Source: Hyphomicrobiaceae bacterium (GTDB lineage Bacteria > Pseudomonadota > Alphaproteobacteria > Rhizobiales > Hyphomicrobiaceae). From it: a DNA stretch of 6,961 nt. A program made the translations under genes and the position numbers. The notes under the pieces were generated by a model. That model worked only from the letters and a program-made list of their open reading frames with translations. It searched no databases and was not told where the DNA came from. This document shows positions 1 to 5,897 of the stretch, piece by piece (the first letter of the stretch is position 1; each line of letters opens with the position of its first letter). Where the stretch lies: the NCBI GenBank assembly GCA_017353825.1, contig JAFMSC010000228.1, positions 1 to 6,961 on the forward strand, written 5' to 3'.

Positions 1-520
1 CGTCGGCAAGCACGATCGCGCCACCCCCCTCGGCAGCGTGCCAAGCCTCGGCCGTGCCGGCAATAAGGGCAATGCCAGACCGTCCCGCGAGCGCTTCCAG
101 GAGGGCCGCCCGCAGCCTCTCGTTCTCGACGATGTAGGTTGCCGGCTCTCCCCGCTCCACCGTGTTATCGTAGGAGACGAGAATGGGACGGAATGCGTCG
201 CCTAGCGCGGAGTCGGTGATGTCGACGGCCGTGACGGGCTCAGCGTGAGGAGCAAGCGTCCGCCAGGCCCCAAGCACATCGAGCAGTCGCTTGGACCCGG
301 CCGAGACGGCCGAGGCGCGGGCGTCGGGCTCCGCCGGTGCCGCGTTGGACACCAATGGGTCGACGAGAGCGATGCGGCCCGCGGGTGCCAGGCCATCGGC
401 TAGTGCGCAGGCGAGCGCGACTCCGATGGCGCCGCCGCCGACGATGACCACGTCATAGGCCTCCCTGTCGCGATCGGCCGGCCCGCCGCCACTGACAGGA
501 GTCCGCTTGACAGGGCTCAC
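1..520 (-). CDS. UbiH/UbiF/COQ6-family FAD-dependent hydroxylase, N-terminal part (runs off left edge)
   Basis: This is the first 173 residues of a flavin monooxygenase of the ubiquinone-biosynthesis hydroxylase family, whose members hydroxylate the aromatic ring of the ubiquinone precursor using FAD, NAD(P)H and O2. The sequence shows the FAD-binding Rossmann start VVIVGGGAIG (about residues 24-33), an acidic end to the second strand (ALVD, about 51-54), and the RASAVS segment with its conserved Arg near residue 69. The stretch ITDSALGDAF (101-110) is also family-like. The C-terminal half, including the second FAD motif, is outside the window. The start is GTG at 518-520, chosen because a strong Shine-Dalgarno (GGGGAAGGGAGG on the minus strand, 528-539) sits 7 bases upstream; an Ala/Gly/Arg-rich stretch of about 20 residues then precedes the Rossmann fold. 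It is divergent from tesB. Which ring position it hydroxylates cannot be told from this part, so no symbol is given. Confidence 0.9.
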   Translation of the reverse strand, partial: MSPVKRTPVSGGGPADRDREAYDVVIVGGGAIGVALACALADGLAPAGRIALVDPLVSNAAPAEPDARASAVSAGSKRLLDVLGAWRTLAPHAEPVTAVDITDSALGDAFRPILVSYDNTVERGEPATYIVENERLRAALLEALAGRSGIALIAGTAEAWHAAEGGGAIVLAD

Positions 521-564
521 GGCTGGGCCTCCCTTCCCCGGATGCTCTGAACCTGGGTAACGCC

Positions 565-1464
565 ATGCCGCCAGCCGACCCCGCATCGCCGGGAGCGATC
601 GACAGCTTGCTCTCCATCCTGGACCTGGAGCGCCTTGAGGATAACCTCTTCCGCGGTCGCAGCCCTCAACAGTCTTGGCAGCGCGTGTTCGGGGGCCAAG
701 TGCTGGGCCAGGCGCTCGTGGCCGCCGTGCGCACCGTGGACCCACGGCGCGTCACCCACTCGCTGCATGCCTACTTCCTGCTCGGCGGCGACCCGACCTG
801 CCCCATCATCTACAGCGTCGAGCGGGTGCGCGACGGCGGCAGCTTCTCCACGCGCCGGGTAACAGCCATCCAGCACGGCCGGCCGATGTTCGTCATGAGC
901 GCTTCCTTCCACAAGGCCGAGGCGGGCTTCGACCACCACAGCGAGATGCCCGGGGTGCCGGCGCCGGAGGAGCTGCCGAGCGAACAAGAGCTGAAGGCCA
1001 GGATGATCGCCCATCTGCCGACAAACATGCGCAGCTACTGGGAGCGCGAGCGTCCCATCGAGCTGCGCCCCGTCGATGCTTCCCGCTACTTCTCGCGCGA
1101 GCTGCGCCGGCCCGAACAATACATCTGGATGCGCGCCACGGGCGGCCTGCCCGACGATTTCCCCTTGCACCAGTGCGTGCTCGCCTACGCCTCGGACTTC
1201 TCGCTCCTGGACACCGCGTTGATCGCCCATGGCAAGCTCATGTTCGACAAGGATGTCCAACTGGCGAGCCTGGATCACGCCCTGTGGTTCCACCGCCCCT
1301 TCCGCGCCGATGATTGGCTGCTCTACGCCCAGGAGAGCCCCAACGCCCACGGCTCGCGCGGGTTCTGCAGGGGCAGCATTTTCACCCGCGACGGCCTGCT
1401 GGTCGCCTCTACAGCCCAGGAAGGCTTGATGCGTCAACGCACCTCGGCGTTTTTGCCTAGATAG
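565..1464 (+). CDS. tesB: Acyl-CoA thioesterase II (TesB)
   Basis: A 299-residue cytoplasmic thioesterase that hydrolyses medium- and long-chain acyl-CoA to free fatty acid and CoA; its physiological role in most bacteria is unsettled. It aligns well from memory with E. coli TesB (286 residues) as a double hot-dog fold. The N-terminal hot dog includes LFRGRS and VFGGQVLGQAL (residues 28-51); the C-terminal one includes LAYASDFSLLDTAL, ASLDHALWFHRPF and VASTAQEGLMR. The catalytic trio of E. coli (Asp204, Thr228, Gln278) maps to Asp211, Ser235 and Gln285, so the Thr is conservatively replaced by Ser. The ATG at 565 has only a poor Shine-Dalgarno, but an upstream ATG at 542 runs straight into a stop, and this start leaves about 10 extra residues compared with E. 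coli. The gene is divergent from the hydroxylase, with a 44-base gap, so the two promoters must overlap each other or coding sequence. Confidence 0.95.
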   Translation: MPPADPASPGAIDSLLSILDLERLEDNLFRGRSPQQSWQRVFGGQVLGQALVAAVRTVDPRRVTHSLHAYFLLGGDPTCPIIYSVERVRDGGSFSTRRVTAIQHGRPMFVMSASFHKAEAGFDHHSEMPGVPAPEELPSEQELKARMIAHLPTNMRSYWERERPIELRPVDASRYFSRELRRPEQYIWMRATGGLPDDFPLHQCVLAYASDFSLLDTALIAHGKLMFDKDVQLASLDHALWFHRPFRADDWLLYAQESPNAHGSRGFCRGSIFTRDGLLVASTAQEGLMRQRTSAFLPR

Positions 1465-1488
1465 TGGGCAACTCTTCACATTTGCCCA
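1465..1488 (+). terminator. Inverted repeat just after the tesB stop, possible terminator
   Basis: TGGGCAA (1465-1471) and TTGCCCA (1482-1488) are perfect 7-base arms around a 10-base loop, starting directly after the tesB stop codon. The following bases (TATTTAGAG) are only partly T-rich, so intrinsic termination would be weak. The right arm overlaps the NtrC-like site at 1483-1499, so the repeat could instead be a protein-binding site. Confidence 0.35.
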
Positions 1489-1499
1489 TATTTAGAGCA
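1483..1499 (+). promoter_or_regulatory. Possible NtrC-binding site upstream of glnK
   Basis: The sequence has TGC, 11 bases, then GCA, the spacing and outer triplets of the NtrC consensus (TGCAC-like arms facing GTGCA). The inner bases match poorly. It lies about 80-100 bases upstream of the sigma-54-like element and about 210 bases upstream of glnK, a normal distance for an enhancer site. NtrC control of glnK-amtB is known in many proteobacteria; here it is inferred. Confidence 0.3.
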
Positions 1500-1579
1500 T
1501 TGACTGGGTTTTGGCCATAGCCGCCCTGTGCCGGAAATTTAGGCTGTTCTTCAAAGACTTGTCCCCAGAATCCCCAGTC

Positions 1580-1594
1580 TGGCATGCGTCTTGA
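1580..1594 (+). promoter_or_regulatory. Sigma-54-like -24/-12 element for glnK-amtB
   Basis: TGGCATGCGTCTTGA matches the sigma-54 consensus TGGCACG-N4-TTGC except for C to T in the -24 box and A in place of the conserved C of the -12 GC. The spacing between GG and the -12 dinucleotide is the required 10 bases. A second candidate at 1606-1619 (TGGCGCTGCTTTGC) keeps both GG and GC but is one base short. Either would give a leader of roughly 80-120 bases. Neither is perfect, so confidence is moderate and rests partly on the gene's known control. Confidence 0.4.
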
Positions 1595-1710
1595 CTCTCA
1601 CCACTTGGCGCTGCTTTGCGGCGTCGAGGGAAGAGAGGGGAGAGTTGCGTCTTTGCCCAGAGTGAGCCCGGACGCCAGAAAACAGGGGAAACCAACCCAA
1701 GGGGAAATCC

Positions 1711-2049
1711 ATGAAGCTCGTGACCGCCATCATCAAGCCCTTCAAGCTCGAGGAAGTCCGCTCCGCGCTGACCGACATCGGCCTGCAGGGCATGACCGTG
1801 ACCGAAGTCAAAGGCTACGGCCGACAGAAGGGGCACACCGAAATCTACCGTGGCGCCGAGTACGCGGTGAGCTTTCTGCCCAAGGTGAAGATCGAGGTCG
1901 TGGTGCCGTCGGACCGGGTGGACAAGGCCGTTGAAGCCATCGTCCGCTCGGCCAAGACGGGGCAAATCGGCGACGGCAAAATCTTCGTTTCTGCCATCGA
2001 TCATGCGGTGCGCGTCCGTACGGGCGAAACCGATGATAGCGCGATCTAG
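1711..2049 (+). CDS. glnK: Nitrogen regulatory protein PII (GlnK)
   Basis: A 112-residue PII protein, the usual family length, which works as a trimer that senses ATP/ADP and 2-oxoglutarate and signals nitrogen status. Visible family marks are Gln39, the T-loop with the uridylylation Tyr51 in YRGAEYAVSF (residues 46-55), Arg47 that enters the AmtB pore, Lys58, the B-loop TGQIGDGK (83-90), and C-loop Arg101 and Arg103. All residues needed for nucleotide and 2-oxoglutarate binding appear intact. The start has AAGGGGAA upstream. The pairing with amtB, 58 bases downstream, identifies it as GlnK rather than GlnB, which in alphaproteobacteria sits beside glnA. When nitrogen is plentiful, unmodified GlnK is expected to bind and close AmtB; under shortage GlnD uridylylates it and it is released. 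Transcription is probably from the sigma-54-like element about 120 bases upstream. Confidence 0.97.
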   Translation: MKLVTAIIKPFKLEEVRSALTDIGLQGMTVTEVKGYGRQKGHTEIYRGAEYAVSFLPKVKIEVVVPSDRVDKAVEAIVRSAKTGQIGDGKIFVSAIDHAVRVRTGETDDSAI

Positions 2050-2107
2050 TCCTCTCACCTGCTAGCAAGAACCTGAGAAGTCGCCACACAACTTGGAGGC
2101 AACCTAA

Positions 2108-3577
2108 ATGAATGTCGGTGGTTTGCGCCGGATTGCATCGCTCGCAATTCTGGCGGGTCTGGTAGGGATGGCGCTCGAGCCGTCATTGGCCCAAGCGGCC
2201 GATGCGCCTATGCCCAACAAGGGGGATACGGCGTGGATGCTCACCGCCTCGACACTCGTCCTCCTGATGACCATTCCGGGCCTCGCCCTCTTCTACGGCG
2301 GCCTGGTGCGCACAAAGAACATGCTCTCGATGCTGATGCAGGTATTCTACACCGTGTGCATCGTGTGCGTAATCTGGGCGCTCTACGGCTACAGCATGAC
2401 CTTCAGCGAGGGCACCACCTACAACGCCTTCTTCGGTGGGTTCTCCAAGGCGTTCCTCAAGGGCGTCACCGCAGATTCCACGGCCGAGACCTTCACCGAT
2501 CGGGTGGTGATCCCCGAACTCGTGTACGTCTGCTTCCAGATGACGTTCGCGGCCATCACTCCGGCGCTGATCGTGGGCGGCATGGCGGAGCGCATGAAGT
2601 TCTCCGCGATCGCCCTCTTCATCCCGCTGTGGGTGACCTTCGTCTACTTCCCGATCGCGCACATGGTCTGGTACTGGGCCGGCCCGTCAGCGACCGTCGG
2701 AGCTGCCAAGGCCCTTGCAGCGGCCGCCGATCCGGCGGCCAAGGAAGCGGCCCAGAAGGCGGTCGATGCGGTGGCGGCCAATGCTGGTCTCGCCTTCCAG
2801 TGGGGCGCCATCGACTTCGCTGGCGGCACCGTGGTGCACATCAACTCAGGGATAGCCGCGCTGATGGGCGCGCTGTTTGTCGGCAAGCGCGTCGGCTTCG
2901 GTAAGGAGGCCATGCCGCCCCACTCGCTGACGCTGACGCTCGTCGGCGGCGCCCTCTTGTGGGTGGGCTGGTTCGGTTTCAACGCGGGCTCCGCGCTCGA
3001 GGCCGGCGGCACCGCCGCGTTGGCGATGACCAACACCTTCGTCGCCACGGCGGCGGCTGCGCTGGCATGGCTGGTGGTCGAGAACCTCGCTAAAGGCAAG
3101 CCGAGCCTCCTCGGTGCCGTCACCGGCGCGGTGGCCGGCCTGGTGGCCGTCACGCCCGCGTCAGGCTATGCAGGTCCGATGGGGGCTATCGTGCTCGGCA
3201 TCATTGCTGGCGTGGCGTGCTACATCGCCTGCTCGGCGGTGAAGAGCGCGCTGGGCTACGATGACGCACTCGACGTGTTCGGCGTGCACTGCATCGGCGG
3301 CATCGTCGGCGCCCTGCTCACCGGCATCCTCGTGAACCCGGCTCTCGGCGGCACCGGCATCTTCGACTACGCCGCCGGCAAGGTCGCCGACTTCGATACG
3401 ATGACCCAGCTGTGGGCCCAGTTCAGAGCCGTGTGCCTGACGCTGGTGTGGTCGGGCCTCGGCACGATCATCCTGCTCGGCGTCGTCCGCGTGATCGTTG
3501 GATTGCGGCCGGCCAGCGACCAAGAGCGCGAGGGCCTCGACCTCGTCGATCACGGCGAGCGCGCTTACAACTACTGA
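2108..3577 (+). CDS. amtB: Ammonium transporter AmtB
   Basis: An inner-membrane ammonium channel of the Amt/Mep/Rh family, 489 residues including a signal peptide probably cut near SLAQA (about residue 30). About eleven membrane segments follow. Family residues seen: the Phe gate (Phe147 in QMTFAAIT, Phe289/291 in GWFGFNAGSA), the recruitment-site Trp188 and Ser295, the structural Asp236 in DFAGGTVVHIN, and the twin pore histidines His244 and His394. The cytoplasmic tail (about 467-489) ends REGLDLVDHGERAYNY, the conserved stretch that contacts GlnK. The protein is longer than E. coli AmtB mainly through an Ala-rich insert of about 36 residues (about 194-231) in the periplasmic loop between segments 4 and 5; comparable inserts occur, as I recall, in other alphaproteobacterial Amt proteins. 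The start has GGAGG 8 bases upstream. It is the second gene of the glnK operon. Confidence 0.97.
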   Translation: MNVGGLRRIASLAILAGLVGMALEPSLAQAADAPMPNKGDTAWMLTASTLVLLMTIPGLALFYGGLVRTKNMLSMLMQVFYTVCIVCVIWALYGYSMTFSEGTTYNAFFGGFSKAFLKGVTADSTAETFTDRVVIPELVYVCFQMTFAAITPALIVGGMAERMKFSAIALFIPLWVTFVYFPIAHMVWYWAGPSATVGAAKALAAAADPAAKEAAQKAVDAVAANAGLAFQWGAIDFAGGTVVHINSGIAALMGALFVGKRVGFGKEAMPPHSLTLTLVGGALLWVGWFGFNAGSALEAGGTAALAMTNTFVATAAAALAWLVVENLAKGKPSLLGAVTGAVAGLVAVTPASGYAGPMGAIVLGIIAGVACYIACSAVKSALGYDDALDVFGVHCIGGIVGALLTGILVNPALGGTGIFDYAAGKVADFDTMTQLWAQFRAVCLTLVWSGLGTIILLGVVRVIVGLRPASDQEREGLDLVDHGERAYNY

Positions 3578-3585
3578 GCCTACTG

Positions 3586-3618
3586 CGGCGGAGCCTGGTG
3601 CTTCATCGGGCTTCGCCG
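3586..3618 (+). terminator. Stem-loop after amtB
   Basis: CGGCGGAGCC (3586-3595) pairs with GGCTTCGCCG (3609-3618) in a 10-base stem with a single G-U wobble and a 13-base loop, 8 bases after the amtB stop. The trailing sequence TCTCTCGT is only moderately T-rich. It fits a terminator or 3'-end stabiliser of the glnK-amtB message. The facing gene is convergent, so a stop here is expected. Confidence 0.5.
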
Positions 3619-3696
3619 TCTCTCGTGGGTGCCTGATCCCAAACGCGCGCCCGGAACCAAGTGGTCATCGGCCGTACTTTGGGCGCCGACTTTATT

Positions 3697-4263
3697 TCAG
3701 GTCCTTATACAGAGCTTAGCGCCCATGCGCAGCCGTGACAGGAGGCGCTCAAGATGGTCGCGCTTGAGCGCGATGCAGCCCTCGGTAGGCCCGTAGCCGG
3801 GGCGCGCCGCGTGCATGAAGACGGCGCTGCCGGCGCCACGCACCCGCGGCCTGACGTTGTGGCTCAGCACCACGACAAGATCGTAAAGTCCGTCGGCGCG
3901 CCAGAGGTGCTCCGCGCTGGCCGGATAGGGGTGACGCACCGGCCGATTGTAATTGCGGTCTGCCGGGGCGTCGCACCAGCCATCGCGAAGGAAGATTCGC
4001 CGAACGGGCAGCCGCGTAGCCGGGCGGCGTACACGGTCCGCACGGTAGAGGACGGCCAGAACGCGCCAGCAGCCGACGGGTGTGGCCCCGTCTCCCTCGC
4101 GCTTACGCGTCCGGCGCCCGCTGCGGCCAAGCGCGCAGGCAAAGGCAAGTCCGCCGAGCTTAACGAAACCCCGCGGCCGTGCCGCCGACAGGCCCATGAC
4201 GAGGACCGTCTGCCGACGCCGCCAGTGGCGCGCGGCACGAGACTCACCGGAACCCCGGGACAT
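3697..4263 (-). CDS. YkuD-family L,D-transpeptidase
   Basis: A YkuD-fold protein of 188 residues from this start. Family members form or exchange peptidoglycan cross-links through a catalytic Cys. The sequence shows GGLAFACALGRSG and KREGDGATPVG (residues 37-68), DGWCDAPADRNYNRPV, then the active-site block FMHAARPGYGPTEGCIAL with His151 and Cys163. The usual SHGC/THGC is TEGC here, as I recall from the COG3786-like subgroup. The ATG at 4263 is preferred because it leaves a short basic stretch before the first strand (QTVLVM); a TTG at 4302 would add 13 residues, and an ATG at 4197 would cut into the fold. None has a clear Shine-Dalgarno. No signal peptide is visible, so how it reaches the periplasm is unclear. 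It converges on amtB and is divergent from the response regulator. A weak -35/-10 pair (TTGCCA, 17 bases, CATTAC; 4330-4358, minus) could be its promoter. Confidence 0.85.
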   Translation of the reverse strand: MSRGSGESRAARHWRRRQTVLVMGLSAARPRGFVKLGGLAFACALGRSGRRTRKREGDGATPVGCWRVLAVLYRADRVRRPATRLPVRRIFLRDGWCDAPADRNYNRPVRHPYPASAEHLWRADGLYDLVVVLSHNVRPRVRGAGSAVFMHAARPGYGPTEGCIALKRDHLERLLSRLRMGAKLCIRT

Positions 4264-4385
4264 GGCTAGGCGCGATCCGAAGCTAGGCGAAGCGGACCCC
4301 AAAGTCCGGCCCCTGTTTCACACGCCTGAGTAATGCTAGACTTCCGGCCGCCTGGCAACAAATCCGCATCTGGAGCCAAAGTGAT

Positions 4386-5072
4386 ATGAGCACCGCACGG
4401 AAGATTCTCATCGTCGACGACGACGAGGACCTTCGTGAGTCCCTCAAGGATCAGCTGGCATTGCACGACGAGTTCGAGGTGGTCACAGCCCCCACAGCGT
4501 CGAGGGCGATCGACGCCGTCAAGGGCAACCATCTGGACCTCATCCTCCTTGACGTGGGCCTACCTGACATGGACGGGCGCGAAGCCTGCAAGCTCTTGCG
4601 CAAGACAGGGTTCAAGAGCCCCATCGTCATGCTGACGGGCAACGATTCCGACGCCGATATGATCCTCGGGCTCGATTCCGGAGCCAACGACTACATCACC
4701 AAGCCCTTCAAATTCGCGGTGCTGCTGGCGCGCATCCGGGCGCAGCTGCGCCAGCACGAGCAGAGCGAGGATGCGGTGTTCACGATCGGCCACTACGCGT
4801 TCAAGCCGGCCTCAAAGATGCTCGTGGACGAGAAGGGCTCCAAGGTCAGGCTGACTGAGAAGGAGACCTCCATTCTTAAGTACCTCTACCGTGCGGGCGA
4901 GAAGGTGGTGACACGCGACGTGCTCTTGCAGGAGGTGTGGGGCTACAATTCCGGTGTCACCACGCACACACTGGAGACGCACATCTACCGCCTGCGCCAG
5001 AAGATCGAGAAGGACCCGGCGCATGCGGAGCTTCTCGTGACCGAGACCGGCGGCTACAAGCTGGTGCCCTGA
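4386..5072 (+). CDS. OmpR/PhoB-family response regulator, DNA-binding
   Basis: A 228-residue two-component transcription factor. The receiver domain (about 5-120) has the acidic pair Asp11/Asp12, the phosphorylation site Asp56 in LILLDVGLPDMDG, Thr84 and Lys106 in KPF, so it should be phosphorylatable. The winged-helix domain (about 130-228) begins its core with LTEKETSILKYLYRAG, and the recognition helix lies in TTHTLETHIYRLRQKIE; it ends TETGGYKLVP. GGAG lies 10 bases before the ATG; a nearby in-frame start is ruled out by stops. No histidine kinase is encoded in the window, so its partner is elsewhere. The strongly conserved EVWGYNSGVTTHTLETH block reminds me of the alphaproteobacterial CenR group (cell-envelope control), which would fit the adjacent cell-wall transpeptidase, but that identity is unproven and no symbol is assigned. 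Confidence 0.93.
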   Translation: MSTARKILIVDDDEDLRESLKDQLALHDEFEVVTAPTASRAIDAVKGNHLDLILLDVGLPDMDGREACKLLRKTGFKSPIVMLTGNDSDADMILGLDSGANDYITKPFKFAVLLARIRAQLRQHEQSEDAVFTIGHYAFKPASKMLVDEKGSKVRLTEKETSILKYLYRAGEKVVTRDVLLQEVWGYNSGVTTHTLETHIYRLRQKIEKDPAHAELLVTETGGYKLVP

Positions 5073-5183
5073 GTCCCTCGCGCTCGAACGCGCGCGTGCG
5101 CCGATGCTATACCTCGGGACGATACCCCTGCGCCGTTGCGCCTTCCCTGGACTTTGCCCGCGACTCACCGAACCCTGGCCCCG

Positions 5184-5223
5184 CGCATCCACGTGAGGGC
5201 ACCCCCGCATCCACGTGAGGGCA
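5184..5223 (+). repeat. Two 18-base direct repeats before the cNMP-like gene
   Basis: CGCATCCACGTGAGGGCA occurs identically at 5184-5201 and 5206-5223, a period of 22 bases. A third partial copy (CGCATCCA) is at 5231-5238, overlapping the chosen start codon. Each full copy holds the palindrome CACGTG. The pair lies directly upstream of the Shine-Dalgarno of the next gene, so it may be a tandem operator or a recent small duplication. Confidence 0.8.
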
Positions 5224-5237
5224 TGGGAGTCGCATCC

Positions 5238-5897
5238 ATGGCTATCGACGAGGTCATCGAATCTCTCGCGCGCATTCCCGTCTTCGCCGGCTTGAAGCCA
5301 CAGCAAATCACCGAGATCGGCCGTTGGGCCGAGCGTTGCGCCTTCCATGACGGCGAGGCGATCACCAGGGCGGGCGAACTGGGTGACGGTGCCTATCTGA
5401 TCCTGGCGGGGGATGCCAGCTCCAAGGCCGGTCCCGGCGACGACGGTGTGCGGCTGCAGCCCATTGCACAGGGCTCGCTGGTGGGCGAGCTCGCCATGTT
5501 CGTCGAACACGTCTACGGGGTGACGGTGACGGCGTCTGGCTGGGTAGATTGCCTGAAGCTGGAGCGCGCCACGCTCGCCCGCCAGATGCGCGACGACCCG
5601 GACATCGCCGACCGCATCGCCGCCGTGGTCCGCAACCGCCTGGCGCTGGTGGCGGCAGAGCTTCTGATCGTCGACCGGCTGCTGATGGGCTCAATCCAGA
5701 GCTGCCAGCAGGTTTCCCATGCCTTCTTGCCGGCGCCGCTCTTACCGGCGCCGCACGGGCCTGCCTTGGCGCCGCCAGCTTGGCACAACAGCCAGCAACG
5801 GCGGATGCACGCACGGAAAAGCGCCCAACCCCGGGGGAGGAGTTGGGCGCAAGAAGCGCGTCATGCGCATAGTGCCAGGAGGGAAGCCGGCACTTAG
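5238..5897 (+). CDS. Stand-alone cyclic-nucleotide-binding-like domain protein with unusual C-terminal tail
   Basis: Residues 1-150 are a cNMP-binding beta-barrel: an N-terminal helix with VIESLARIPVFAGL, then HDGEAITRAGELGDGAYLILAGDA, the GELAMF phosphate-cassette start (83-88), and a C-terminal helix ending DRLLM. There is no helix-turn-helix, so it is not a Crp/Fnr activator. The Arg that binds cyclic-phosphate in Crp (RSA) is replaced by YGV (93-95), so ordinary cAMP binding is doubtful. The ATG at 5238 is chosen because GGGAG lies 8 bases before it; the frame is open back to 5136 but that part looks non-coding. The last 70 or so residues are Pro/Arg/His-rich, unlike the family, and the frame passes through a hairpin at 5730-5754 and the minus-strand terminator at 5817-5850. 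I infer that the ancestral stop, probably near 5690, has been lost. It lies 165 bases after the response regulator and may be functionally tied to it. Confidence 0.75.
   Translation: MAIDEVIESLARIPVFAGLKPQQITEIGRWAERCAFHDGEAITRAGELGDGAYLILAGDASSKAGPGDDGVRLQPIAQGSLVGELAMFVEHVYGVTVTASGWVDCLKLERATLARQMRDDPDIADRIAAVVRNRLALVAAELLIVDRLLMGSIQSCQQVSHAFLPAPLLPAPHGPALAPPAWHNSQQRRMHARKSAQPRGRSWAQEARHAHSARREAGT
5730..5754. repeat. Twin CCGGCGCCGC repeats forming a strong hairpin
   Basis: CCGGCGCCGC occurs at 5730-5739 and again at 5745-5754. The inner 8 bases (CGGCGCCG) are self-complementary, so the two copies form an 8-base GC stem around a 7-base loop (CTCTTAC). A further GGCGCCG lies a few bases on, near 5769. 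It lies about 40 bases past the end of the recognisable cNMP domain, where a gene end and 3' hairpin would be expected. No T-run follows on either strand. Confidence 0.6.
5817..5850 (-). terminator. Rho-independent terminator for minus-strand (lolA) transcription
   Basis: GCGCCCAAC (5821-5829) and GTTGGGCGC (5842-5850) are perfect 9-base arms around a 12-base loop. Read on the minus strand the hairpin is followed by TTTT (5817-5820), the classic intrinsic terminator layout; on the plus strand it is followed by AAGAAG, so it is directional. It lies about 250 bases beyond the lolA stop and is the first good terminator for it. Confidence 0.75.

Noticed and set aside
517..1479. Long minus-strand open frame of 320 codons opposite tesB
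   Set aside because: It is the antisense shadow of tesB in high-GC DNA; its protein has no family character while the plus strand encodes a clear TesB.
3668..3697. Short hairpin TCGGC/GCCGA followed by TTTATTT as a second amtB terminator
   Set aside because: The stem is only 5 bases with a 12-base loop; too weak compared with the 10-base stem at 3586-3618.
4293..4308. CGGAC/GTCCG hairpin in the transpeptidase-regulator spacer
   Set aside because: A 5-base stem without a T-run between divergent genes; likely chance in GC-rich DNA.
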